Assembly (NCBI GenBank): GCA_950295325.1
Contig: OX485809.1
Coordinates: 38,843,081-38,907,080, forward strand
Length of the DNA stretch: 64,000 nucleotides
Reading direction: 5' to 3'
From: Polytrichum commune
Lineage: Eukaryota; Streptophyta; Polytrichopsida; Polytrichales; Polytrichaceae
The position numbers were made by a program, and so were the translations under genes. The notes beneath the pieces are model-generated. The model did not search any database, was not told where the DNA came from, and saw nothing but the letters and a program-made list of their open reading frames with translations. Positions 12,780 to 22,965 of this stretch are shown here, piece after piece (within the stretch, counting starts at the first letter, position 1; each line of letters begins with the position of its first letter).

Positions 12780-13069
12780 CGACATGCCCCCCTTAGCTGA
12801 TTATGGAGTCCCGCCAAGCAGCTAGGACCAAGTCCAATCGAAGGGTATGGATAATGAAGGATTGCTCTGCAACCAACTAGTGTGGTAAAAGTCATTCTAA
12901 GGAACTGTAGGCTGGGTGCAATGTGAGCCCCATCCTTAATCGCCTCTGATGGTTGGCAATCAGATTCTACAGAATTAATTTCACCGCCTCATGTCGATTG
13001 CGTCTCTAAGTCATAACTCCTCATTGACCATTTGGGCAGGCACAAGATGATGAAAACCACACATGATCA

Positions 13070-13438
13070 TTAAGTACGATTGGTGAGAGCACCAAGTACT
13101 GAAGATCCTCGACAGCGAGGACAACTCCACTGTCCAGATGGTAGAGAAATCAAGGGTGGCCTCAAGCATGCCATGTGCCAACCACGTTGACACTGATCAC
13201 ACAAGAACATAGTAGCCGCTCCTTTCTTTTCTTCACACACAAAACATGGAAGACCTTCTGGTACGACGGCCAATTCAGGATGAATTGTACCCTCAATGGA
13301 TAGATGATATGGGGCACAATTCTTGGAATGCTCGCGACATTCCCTGCCATCTTTGCCTTCCAACAACAACAAACCACTCGGCAACACCTCCTTCACTCGA
13401 AGGATAGTGCGCCATGCCCTGACATCCAATGTCGTAGG
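13070..13438 (-). pseudogene. Pol C-terminus: KOW-like linker plus PHD finger
   Basis: This is the C-terminal part of the gypsy polyprotein, separated from integrase by the nested transposon. If the insertion and one target duplication are ignored, integrase EAPTT runs in frame into LDVRAWRTILRVKEV. The linker RTILRVKEVLPSG resembles the post-integrase module of plant gypsy elements. Next comes a C4HC3 PHD finger: CFVC, then CDQC, then WHMAC, then WSCPRC. PHD fingers typically bind histone H3 tails, so the likely role is targeting of integration to chromatin states. The frame ends at TGA or an equivalent stop at 13070. The zinc ligands are all intact. Confidence 0.8.
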
Positions 13439-15038
13439 CACAGGGGGGTCACACCCCCTTACATTTTGTAACCACGTGCGATAATGGGGTATTTAATGGG
13501 GGGGTATTTATGCACCTCTCGGTATTTTTTCCCTCCCTATTTGTAGATATAAAGTTGCTTTGACATATTTTTAAGCACCCTATGTTTATTTGTAATTTTT
13601 TAGAGAGACCAATTTTTGGCATCATATTTTTTTTATAAATCGTACAAGTACACAAATAGTGAACGGAATACTATAGCATTGCAAAATCAACTATGTGGGC
13701 AACAAACGTTCCACACCATCCATCTTATCATTTAATCGGTTTCAATTAGTTATACCAATGCTAAAGCATTCAAAATGCCATTCAAAACACAACCAATAAC
13801 ACTTGGAGTTTAGTTAAAAGATTACCAATGAACATGAAAATAACAAAATGTACAAGCTAACATAGACAAGTTGTAAACACGGATAGAACAAAACAAGAAT
13901 TATAATCAATTGTCATAAGACATGAAATTTTGCATAATTATCTACTCCAAAACAAAAGATTGCATTCAATTGAAAAAACCAAATACAAAAATTGAAAACA
14001 TTTACTTTAATTGTGTTTACAAACACATTCAACCTTGTACCAAATATTTACAATGTGAAGGGTTAGGATATAACTATGCACCCTCCAATACATGTCAAGG
14101 TACACATCGATATCCTCTATAATGTCATGATAAGACAAAATGTTTTGGAGAGGTTTAACACCAATGATGACAAATAACTAAAACTAATTGTTGGCATGAG
14201 GCGGGCAACCTTCGAAGTCTCCAACCACTCCATCACGTATCCTCCAAGGCAAAGCGCAATCCTCCGAGTCTACTATGGTGAGGTGCCAAATGTTGTAGCG
14301 CATCATCGATCATCTACAAAAGGTTGTTGTAGCAAAAAGACAATGAATAGAATGTTGGCATATTAGACACTACTAGCAAAACAAGTAAAACTAATAACAA
14401 AAATTTATGAAGAATGAACTACATTCCAATCTTAATTCTCATAATTTCATGGCTTGAGAACTAGGTTTTTTGAGTGAAACACCTGTGTGAATGTTGTGAA
14501 TGCTATGGAGCAATGAAAAAAACTCCAAAAAATGTGTCTTACCTACCGCCTTTGTGCCACGCTTCACTACTTCACCCCTTCACGCTTCACCAACGCAAGA
14601 CCTCCTACCCAAACGTTTCACCACCTTCACGCCACTATGCTTGTCCAAACCCTAAGCCAACCCAAGGGCCGTTGAGAAGTCACAATGTTCCTTCGCCCAA
14701 AAAAATCCACAACATTTTCCCTCCATACTAACACTTTTCATTCAAATTTAGACAGAATTTACACAATTCTTCATCCAAGTAGTCAAACCCATAATTATTC
14801 TATTGATTCTACTATACACATTTGGGGGGATCCAATATCTATAATCCTATTTTTTTTCTACTGATTACTAAAATGGAGGAATTATTCACCGCCCTATTTT
14901 ATATATAATCATATATGGGACATATTTCCAAAGCTATGGTAGATCTAACGAAGTTCTAAATTTTACCCTCAACGAATTAAATTGACCTTATTTTTTATCT
15001 CACGTGGTTTCTAAAATTCCGATAGTCACCCCCCCGTG
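13439..15038. mobile_element. Nested 1.6-kb non-autonomous TIR transposon (hAT-like)
   Basis: The element splits the gypsy pol. Ends: CACAGGGGGGTCAC at 13439 and, inverted, CACGGGGGGGTGAC ending at 15038. Both ends continue with a shared AACCACGTG(C/A)GATAA about 30 bp inside, giving roughly 45-bp imperfect inverted repeats. Flanking 8-bp repeats GTCGTAGG (13431-13438) and GTCGTGGG (15039-15046) differ at one base. The interior is AT-rich with no transposase; a slightly more GC-rich block at 14180-14310 and a pyrimidine-rich open frame at 14474-14731 have no recognisable identity. The 8-bp duplication and CA-G-rich end suggest hAT. Confidence 0.83.
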
Positions 15039-16189
15039 GTCGTGGGCGCCTCACGTTGAAGATAAACATAATCCCCTTGCCGAAATCTCCGCAACTGAGG
15101 TCGGTAAGCACCACTACGAATGCGTGTATAACGCAATGTGTCACGGTGCTGAACAATGGACAAATTCTCCATGGCCATAGGCATGGCTCTCTGGAAGAAT
15201 TGAGCCCGCTCCTGCAAACACTCTGCCCAAATGTTTGGGTCATCTAAGTCCACAACAGGAGCTAGCTTTTCCCGAATAGAACTCGGGAGTATAGGCTCAC
15301 GTCCATACAATAATTGATACGGGCTGTAGGATGCCAAAGAGGCCTGCCTACTAAATCGATAGCCCATAGCAATCCACGGCAACATAAGGTCCCAATCCCG
15401 CTGGCTTCCCCGAAGTAATCCATACTTCCTCAAGCCACGCTTGGTTGTCTGAACAACCCGTTCAGCCAAGCCATCTGCCTCCGGATGATCCCGAGAGGTG
15501 CTGCGGTGATCTATGAGAGCCTTAGTGCACAACTCCTCAAAAACACCAAGGAACTCCCTCCCTTGGTCCGTTAACACCTCAACTGGTGCTCCAAAACGTG
15601 CTAACACACGATCCAAAAAGGCGGCCGCGGCCAACTCTGCAGAGTTTTGGGGTAAAGCAACAAGCTCAATCCACTTGCTAAAATGCTCCACAATCACCAA
15701 AACGTATTTTGCTCCACGTGGTGTAACCACTAACGGCCCTGCAAAGTCCAGCGACCAACGGTAGCCGAATCCCATGATAGGTAAGGGTTGTAACTGAGGT
15801 GATAAGGTGTTAAAGCTAGACCTGACCCGGTCACAAACTTCACACCTTCCGACATACGTAGCCACCTGCTGATACATGCCAGTCCACCAATATTGGCCAC
15901 GCAACATCGAATGTGTCCTGTGTATGCCAAAATGGCCAAGTTCCTCGTGCACTTGTCGCACCAAGGAGGCCCTCTGATCCGGCCTAGGAACAATATGCCT
16001 TGTCCCATCCGGCCACAATCGAAATAACAAACCATTATCCCAACGGAACCTTGTTATTCGATGTCCAATCCTGTCCCTTTCCATTGCCGAAATGGACAAA
16101 GGGAAGGTACCCTGTTGAAGCTTATGCAATACGGGAAGATCCTCCCATATATCCGCAATAGCTTGAGGCCGATCAGTCTCATTATCCAA
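15039..16189 (-). pseudogene. Ty3/gypsy integrase region
   Basis: The HHCC zinc domain (GHFGIHRTHSMLRGQYWW then CEVC) precedes the catalytic core: WSLDFAGPL (first Asp), LTDQGREFLG (second Asp) and HPEADGLAERVVQ (Glu). The tail DYVYLQREAPTT leads into the chromatin-binding C-terminus that is displaced to 13438. The segment follows the RNase H frame after a UAG at 16193-16195 (context UAG GGC), probably a mutation of CAG. Integrase would insert the cDNA; the DDE triad is intact, but the chain is severed by the nested element. Confidence 0.87.
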
Positions 16190-16192
16190 GCC

Positions 16193-17809
16193 CTATATCG
16201 GAATCTCAGCAGATGCACCAGAAAATAAAGTAAGGTAAGCAGTCGCGTGCCAACCTGGAACCGCCTCTCGATCACAATCTCCATGCCACCTGGCCCCAGT
16301 CAAGTCCTCATCCGAAGGACTTGGATTGCGTGAGAGTCCATCCGCATCCATGTTGGTAATCCTAGCACGGTGTACCACCTCAAAGTCATACTCCTGGAGC
16401 AACAAAGCCCACCTGGCAAGCTTGCCAGTAAGCTTATCCGACTTCATGAGCCACCGTAACGGCTGATGGTCAGTCACTAAAGTAAAGTGCTGACCATAAA
16501 GATACGGCCGAAAATGGACAATAGCCCATACCGCCGCCAATGTTTCTCCCTTGTAGGATGAATAATTAGCCTCCGCCGTGTTATTGCTTCGCGAAGCGTA
16601 AGCAACAACATACTCCCGGCCAAAATCATCCTTCTGAGTGAGAACTGCTCCCAAACCCAATGAACTCCAATCCATATGCAACTGGAAGGATTTGGAAACA
16701 TCCGGACGTCGAAGCACTGGAGCCGCACCCAGTTTCTGCTTCAATGTCTCAAATGCCTGTTGCTGCTCACGACCCCAAGTCCAAGGTTGGTCCTTGCTCA
16801 TGAGAATGGTGAGAGGCTTGACGATCAAGCTAAAGTTCTTGACGAATCTCCGATAGGAATTCGCCAAGCCCAAGAATGCACGAAGTCTCGGCACATCGAC
16901 TGGTGCCGGGATCTTCTGCAAGGCATCCACCTTAGCTTGCTGCACCCCAAGACCTCCTGGAATAATCATATGACCCAAATATGCTAGTCGGTCATGGAAA
17001 AACTTGCACTTGCCATGGTGCAAGCGCAATCCCCACCGCCGTAATCGCTCAAAAACGGCTTGAAGATGCTTTACATGCTCATGTGGTGTTTTACTAAAAA
17101 TGATCACATCATCAATGTAACACCGAGCAAAAGGCAAGCCAGAGAGAACTTGGTCCATCACTCTCTGAAACTCAGCAGGCGCATTCTTGAGGCCAAATGG
17201 AAGAAACTTCCAATGGTATAGTTGATCCTTCCCATCACGATCAACTCCCCAAAATGCGGTTTTCACCCGATCTCCCGTAAGTAATGGGAGTTGGTGATAT
17301 CCGGACCTCAAGTCCAAGGTGCTAAAGACCCGAGAAAATCCGATGGCATCGAACAACTCCTCCGGGATTGGCATGGGATACCGATCCGACTTGGTCTTCT
17401 GATTAACTGGACGGTAATCCCCACACATCCGCTTCTCCGTCCAATTGCCAAATATATCCTTCTTCGATGGCATAACCGTAGCACAAACATACTCCCCGTT
17501 GGAAAGTTCGATTAGCCCTGCTGCCAAAAGCTCTTGGCAACGAGCCTGAACGCCAATCCGTTCGAAAACACTGAGCTTGTAAGGTCTCTGAAAAATGGGA
17601 TGGTCGTCCTCCAACTGAATGTGGATGGGTTTTCGTTTATAACCTTCAAGATCATGAAGGCTAAAAGTAAAACATCTACGGTACGAGCGAATAAATGCTC
17701 GTACCTTCCGTGCCTCAGCACCAGTGAGACGAGGGCCTAATTCAAGTGGCCAATCATCAAACTCTGTAGTCTCCCTCTCCACCAAAGAAGAACCACCTGA
17801 TGCTGGCAC
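16193..17809 (-). pseudogene. Ty3/gypsy reverse transcriptase and RNase H
   Basis: The RT domain shows CGDYRPVNQKT, STLDLRSGYHQLPL (first Asp), FGLKNAPAEFQRVMD and the catalytic CYIDDVIIFS. The connection LRAFLGLANSYRRFVKNFS leads to RNase H (LHMDWSSLGLGAVLTQKD, then YSSYKGETLAAVWA, then VTDHQPLRWL) and NMDADGLSR. All catalytic acidic residues are present. The segment begins directly after a UAG CAA UUA stop context shared in frame with the methyltransferase-like region. It ends at an in-frame UAG before integrase. The length (538 codons) is typical for RT-RH. Confidence 0.92.
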
Positions 17810-17815
17810 AGACTC

Positions 17816-17824
17816 TAATTGCTA
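17816..17824 (-). promoter_or_regulatory. UAG CAA UUA readthrough context
   Basis: The stop between the methyltransferase-like frame and RT is TAG followed by CAA TTA in the same frame (minus strand 17824-17816). This equals the CAR-YYA type I readthrough signal best known from tobacco mosaic virus. It sits where a gypsy element needs gag-pol level control. Function is inferred. Confidence 0.6.
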
Positions 17825-19243
17825 ATAAGAGGAGGGGGCATTAACCATGCTCCCAATCTTGGTGCTAGTACTAGAGTCTGACATTTCTTCATCACCACCA
17901 ATATGTGATGATGAAGCCACCACCGGAGGCCAAGAAACCGAAGCAGTGTAAAAATGTTGAGCTCGAAGCTCCTCCATCACATGCTGCTTGAATTGAAAAA
18001 TTCGTTCAGCTTCTCCAACCATGGCGTGAATTCCCTCCTCCATGGGTGTGGACCGATGTGCCCCCTGACCAGAGTCCTCTGCCCCCAGAGACAACCACTG
18101 GTCACCACAATGCCTTTGCCATGAAAGACATAAACCAACAGTCCACACCATAGTATGAAGATCCATGGCTTGGCCCAACACGAAGCGTCGTTGGCCTTCA
18201 GAAAGGCCAGGAGCTGCGGTGGTGCCAGTGCGAAATCCCATTGCACGCTCCCGTTCATCTGCCAATGGTTCGGTGTGGGTTTTCGTGTGTGCATCCCACA
18301 CCATACCTGAACCCCGATCGCGGAAAGCAAATGACTGTGGAAACGTCATAAATGTGGGAAAAACCCGCCGTGGTGCCTCCACTTTGTTGACCAATGCCAA
18401 CGGGGGTAAATCATCTCGAACAACTGGCAAAGAAGTCCGGTTTGGATCCAAGATGTTGTCAACCTTTTGATCAAAAGGTGCAGGCACTGCAAAAAATGCG
18501 TCAGCCTCACTGATGAGTGTGACATCACGAGGGAGACGTGAAAAACACCCATGAATGGCAGTCGAAGGCAACTGCTGAGGGTACAACACCATTAATTGGT
18601 GAAGATGGTGACGAGCCACACGGGTGGATACTTGAGAGTTGTCCACATAGACATACCGTGTGAGTGTAAGGCCAGCCTCCAATACGGCTGCTAATCCCGT
18701 GCCGATGCCCCCAAACAACTCCACTAAAGTAATTCCAGTGTCTGGCAGCCGCCACAAAATGGGACGTGCCAACGTGGATGAACCATCCGGAATGAAAGGT
18801 GTGGTAGAACCAAGGGAGAGGACAATGTCCTCACATTTGTGGAACAAGCCGGAGGAATCATGCCACGGAGGTAGAGGGTCCTTAGGATGGTGCACCAAGG
18901 CATGTCTAGGTGCCATCTCTCGTGGGTCTTCAACATCCCCCATGAATGCCAATGACTCCTCCAATAATGCGGATCTATAAGGCAATGTATCCACAATAGC
19001 ACTGCACCTAAAAACCATGGATAATGGTTCGATGGTGGCGGCCGCGGCAAAGGCCACAGGAATAAGTTCCTTACGGCCGTCTCCAGCCGACCAACCTGGT
19101 CGAATCCAAGCCTCCTCTGTCCAGTTGTCCAAACCAAAACCGAGGGGATAAAGTGTTTGCTGACCAACTAAAATGTCATAGTTGGTCGCATCCGTCACCG
19201 CACACATGAGAAGAAGCGGTGCGGGTGAATCTCCAAGCTTCAC
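17822..19243 (-). pseudogene. Protease C-terminus plus cytosine-C5 DNA methyltransferase-like domain inside gypsy polyprotein
   Basis: Residues 1-50 (NYDILVGQQTLYPLGF) look like the end of the retroviral-type protease. Residues 171-184 (TLVELFGGIGTGLAAV) match methyltransferase motif I, the SAM-binding FxGxG, and RYVYVDNSQVSTRVA matches motif II. Residues 288-370 (PRRVFPTFMTFPQSFAFRD, then DERERAMGF, then GLSEGQRRFVLGQAMDL) match the C-terminal block of DNMT3/DRM-like enzymes, including the terminal helix motif. Between them only about 60 residues remain and neither the catalytic PCQ (motif IV) nor ENV (motif VI) is visible, so this copy should be inactive. The region is flanked by in-frame UAG codons on both sides. 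C5 methyltransferases inside LTR retrotransposons have been reported in other eukaryotes; the match here is from motif reading. Confidence 0.72.
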
Positions 19244-19255
19244 TCGGAAGCTAAG

Positions 19256-21037
19256 CTATAACGGCTCCCGAGTATAACCAGTGGCCCGCTCCACGTGGCC
19301 AATAGATGTGACAATGGTAAATGGACAAGGTGCCAAGTCGTCGGCCGTCAACCGCAATTCCTGCGCAAACTTCTTGCCGATCATAATAGGTTGTGCTCCT
19401 GAATCCACCATCACACATTGGGGAGCAACTCGAATAGGATTGCCCCCAGCCCGACTGACCATCAAAATGCCGGTATCATTCACCATCCGTACAACGCTAG
19501 GTCGAATGCCTCGACGCTCGCGAGCAGGTCGAGCAGCTACATCGGATAGATAAGCTGCGCCTGCGGAGGCTAGCGAATGATAAGATGTGGTTGGCTCCTG
19601 GCCATCCAAGGTGTGTGCGTCAAAAGACGCAATGGCCTCCTCCGCAAGCCTCGCTCGCCGTTTGGCGGCTTCCTTAGGATCCTCCATGGTAGGAAGGTCT
19701 GCGGTGGCTTGAGCCACAGTAAGAGAAGACGGGGTTGCCTTCCCCTCCAATATCCTACCTGCTAGGTGAAAAACCTTAGCTGGTTGGATATCGGATGACG
19801 ACCAATCCATCGCTGTGAACAAAGGCGTGTGCAACACTTTGGATGCCAAAGTGTGCACCACGTCGGTCGTCGGATTCGAAGCCTCCAAGCTCGAATTACG
19901 ACCACTGACAGATTGGGCAGCATCAGCCAATCCAAAAGACAATGGAAGGCGTGCCTGACCAATCTGATCCGCGGGACCATTGTACCGAGCTCGTAAGCTG
20001 TCCATAGACTTTCCTGTGGTCGAAGGCGTGGCTCGTGATACGGTTTGAGCACGTGTCACAGCTGCAGAACTCACCACATGTCCTGAAGCTCCGAACATAT
20101 AATAATATGGAGTGGAGGAACTAGCCTTAGTTCCGGAGGTAGATGGTGAGTCCAAAATTTGGCCGGATGACGCCAAACTCTTGAACCTTTCCTCCAAGGC
20201 ACCAATCTTCGCCTCCATGGCCTTTTCCCGTTCGGAAGTAGGACGTTTCTCTGGATGGAGAGCAAAACAATTCTCCACCGCGTGATTGTTCCGCTCGCAA
20301 TGAGAACACTTCAAATGTTTGGGTAATTGATTACCCGCCTTCTTCGCGGAACCCTGAGCGGGAACAAATGGTTTCCGCTTCGGAGTACCAACAGTCTGGG
20401 CTTGCCTTTGCTTCGAAGGACAATCCTTCTTAGCGTGGCATGCTTGCCTACAAGACCAACAATGGTAAATGTTGTTTGCCTCTACCTCTGCCAATCCTGC
20501 AGTCGTAACTAGAGCTCTCCGGGGCTTGCTAGAATCCACTAGCAAGGACACCAAATCAGTGGCATCGTGCTGACATAATGCACGATCACACTGCTCTACC
20601 ACGGCGAATGCCTCTGCGAATGTCGCCCGACCACCAAACTCCATGATGATCCTGGGCAGCGCCAAGTCAAGGAGGCGTTTGTCAATCTTTGACAAAAACA
20701 CCTTCACCAACTGACTTTCCGCGAATACACCTCCAGATTCCTTGGCAAACCTCGCCAACCTCGTATACATAGTACGAGGTGTGTCGTCCTTCTCCCATCT
20801 GAAGTCCTGTATGTGCTGCATCTGATTCCTACGGAAACCTCCATACTCCTCCTGTAGATGCAGCTCAAAAGCCTGTAATGGCTCAAAATCTGGCGGAGCC
20901 CCTAAAGAGGCTAAAGCCGCCTGGGTAGCATGGGCATACCGAGATAGTGGAAGAACGGGGCTCGACGTACTCGCCGCTGCGGGAGCTTGGCCCTGAGCCG
21001 TGGGATTGATAGGAGAAGCTCCCTCCACATCCACCAC
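19256..21037 (-). pseudogene. Gypsy Gag (C-terminal two thirds) and aspartic protease
   Basis: The Gag helical region FRWEKDDTPRTMYTRLARFA and KVFLSKIDKRLLDLALPR is followed by two CCHC zinc knuckles, CWSCRQACHAKKDC and CSHCERNNHAVENC, which bind RNA during packaging. The protease active site is VMVDSGAQPIMIG near 19400. The frame ends at TAG 19258-19256 in the middle of the protease and continues in the same frame beyond it, so this stop is probably a mutation. Upstream, the frame is joined to the Gag N-terminus only across a frameshift near 21060. Confidence 0.85.
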
Positions 21038-21069
21038 GTATATTACTATACTCCCTCCTGTACCTCCGT

Positions 21070-21567
21070 CTTAACCTCCGGAACGGCCATCAACCTGGAA
21101 GCTGCGCCTTCCTTCAATGCGGATACTAACTCAACCCGAGTCTCCCAGTATCGCTCAACCTGGCGCAGGTCCATCCAATGAGCCTCGGTCCACTGCTCAT
21201 AAGTCTGGAGAGCCTCATGCTCCAAATGCTAGGGAAGAAGCTCGAACGCATACCAATCGTTGAAATTGGTATTCCGTTGACGTTTCTCCCTCATCCATGT
21301 CCTGAACCGGATTTTCCAATCTTGCAGGGAAATGGTCCCTGCTCGACCAGAAAATCGGTCTCGGATGCCGCCTCTTGACTCCTCCTCCATCTCGTCGAAG
21401 GATCCCACCCAATAGATGTAAGACTGAGTGACAGTCTCCCACGCCGAAGTAGGCTTAAAAGCCTCGTCGGGTGCTACCACTGGTTCACTGTCCAAAAGGT
21501 CTGAGGATCGACCTTGTGATGATGCTGGAGACGGCGAACGATAATGTTGGCTCCGCATTGTAACCAT
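21070..21567 (-). pseudogene. Gypsy Gag N-terminal segment
   Basis: A frame beginning at the ATG at about 21555 (MRSQHYRSPSPASSQGRS) runs to TAG at 21229 and continues in frame as HLEHEALQTYEQWTEAHWMD to about 21070, where a stop and frame change separate it from the main Gag frame. It is rich in charged helices (KIRFRTWMREKRQR) as expected for Gag. Its proximity and orientation make it the 5' part of the same polyprotein. Confidence 0.6.
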
Positions 21568-21599
21568 AAATCTGCAATGGGTTCGGTCACTGGAGCCAA

Positions 21600-22440
21600 C
21601 AATCTAAACTAATGTGGTGTAAAGGTGAAGGGTAAAAGGCAACCTGCACCTGCAAACACCACCAAACTTATGGTCTGCTGGTCATCAACCCAGCCTCACC
21701 ATAAGGAAAACAAGCACCGCCCACTTGGTGCACACACAAGAGTCTTGTCGGTCATTAATCCGACCTCACCCCCACAATACCCTATCACAATCTAGGACAA
21801 ACAAATTGGGGCAATGTTGGAAGACTCCAACACAACAAGCCCACCACAGGGGGAAGGTACCACAACAAAATACAAGGAACAATGCAATAACAACACTGGA
21901 TCCTCTTCCCCAAAACAACACTTAAAATAAAAATTGAAAGCGACCGCGACCAACCGGCACCCGCCTGCGATTGGTAGTCAAAATGTGGAGCCCCTGTTGC
22001 TTAAGAAAAGAAATTGCACATCTCTCATCTAGCACCACAACATGAAATCCTCTCCTCTTTGAAGTCCCTAGAATATGTGTTTCTAAACACAATATGCTCT
22101 ACCCTTGAGAATCCCTCAATAATCTATTCCTAAATAAATTATAATAGTGGGAAAGCCCTAAGCAAGCTAATTTACTCTAAACAAGCTTGAACAACCCTCT
22201 TGCTATCCACTATGACACAAGAAAAGCTAAGCTAAACTAAACTAACCTACACTAAACTAAGCTTGCCACAATGTCATATTTAAACTATGCTCGGGGAGGA
22301 CCGACAGTTAATTAAAAATGAACCGGTTGGCTTTTATAATTAACCGGTTGTAGCTCAAGTTTGCAAGAAAATTACTTATCGTTTTAAAGGAATTTGTATA
22401 ATTTACCCCAAATTAATAATGAAAACCCGGGCATGTCAAC
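21600..22440. other. Presumed 5' leader/LTR side of the gypsy element
   Basis: No coding content. It should contain the 5' UTR, primer-binding site and perhaps 5' LTR of the minus-strand retrotransposon, but no tRNA-complementary TGG motif or LTR match to the other end could be established by eye. Confidence 0.3.
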
Positions 22441-22605
22441 TAGTAAACGGTTGGACTTACAAACACTAGGGTCTCAACCAGTTGGGCTTGCAAACACTAA
22501 GATCTCAACCGGTTGGGCTTGCAAACACTAACGTCTAAACCTATTGTGCCCAAAAAACTCCGACCTGGTATGCCCAGAAAGTTCAACCTGGTATGCCCGA
22601 GTTGA
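22441..22605 (+). repeat. Degenerate ~31-bp tandem repeat
   Basis: At least four units follow the pattern TCTCAACCGGTTGGGCTTGC then AAACACTAAG, at about 22442, 22471, 22502 and 22533. The last units decay into CCTGGTATGCCC. A GC-rich hairpin (CTGGCTGCC, loop, GGCAGCCAG) follows at about 22651-22673. Confidence 0.7.
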
Positions 22606-22769
22606 AAAATCGAACTGTCCTTGCCAAACTCGAAAATAAACTTCGTCCACCTGGCTGCCAGAGAGGCAGCCAGGGCCTCAGCCTAGTACCCCCCCAAGTT
22701 TGTCCGCTCCCTGGCTGCCAGGGTCTCACCCAATTATGCCCAAAAATCTTCGTATTCCGTAAAAGCCAA

Positions 22770-22965
22770 CAAGTCTGGCTAGGTCAGCTGGATGTGACCT
22801 CTGGCTATCTCGCCGAGGTCCTGAGTTCGAATCTGGGCTCGGGCGGCTGCGGGCCAAGCAGCGGGCCACCGCAAGGCACTAACAGAAACCGGACAGCGGT
22901 GGCCAGGAGCCAGAAACCAGAAGCTACACACGTTCTTCTAGATTTTTATTTTTTTTGAATTTTTG
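22770..22965 (+). mobile_element. tRNA-derived SINE-like unit
   Basis: A box-A-like TAGGTCAGCTGG (22780-22791, one mismatch to the polymerase III consensus) and an exact box B GTTCGAATC (22825-22833) are separated by 33 nt. The sequence ends in a T-rich tail near 22940-22965. No complete cloverleaf folds by eye, so a SINE head is preferred to a tRNA gene. Boundaries are approximate and target duplications were not found. Confidence 0.5.

Larger units (their letters stand above)
12787..21600 (-). mobile_element. Ty3/gypsy LTR retrotransposon with methyltransferase-like and PHD domains (decayed, interrupted)
   Basis: Minus-strand order: Gag with two CCHC knuckles (21567-19460), aspartic protease (about 19460-19150), a cytosine-C5 methyltransferase-like domain (about 18740-18130), RT and RNase H (17809-16193), integrase (16189-15039), KOW-like linker and PHD finger (13438-13070). 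RT before integrase identifies Ty3/gypsy. From 21037 to 15039 all segments lie in one frame, separated only by UAG codons at 19256-19258, 17822-17824 and 16193-16195. A further UAG at 21229 and a frameshift near 21060 break Gag. A 1.6-kb TIR element is nested in pol. LTRs and the primer-binding site were not recognised, so the outer limits are approximate. Confidence 0.85.

Noticed and set aside
22770-22850. Functional tRNA gene
   Set aside because: Boxes A and B are present, but acceptor and anticodon arms do not pair by eye; box A has a mismatch.
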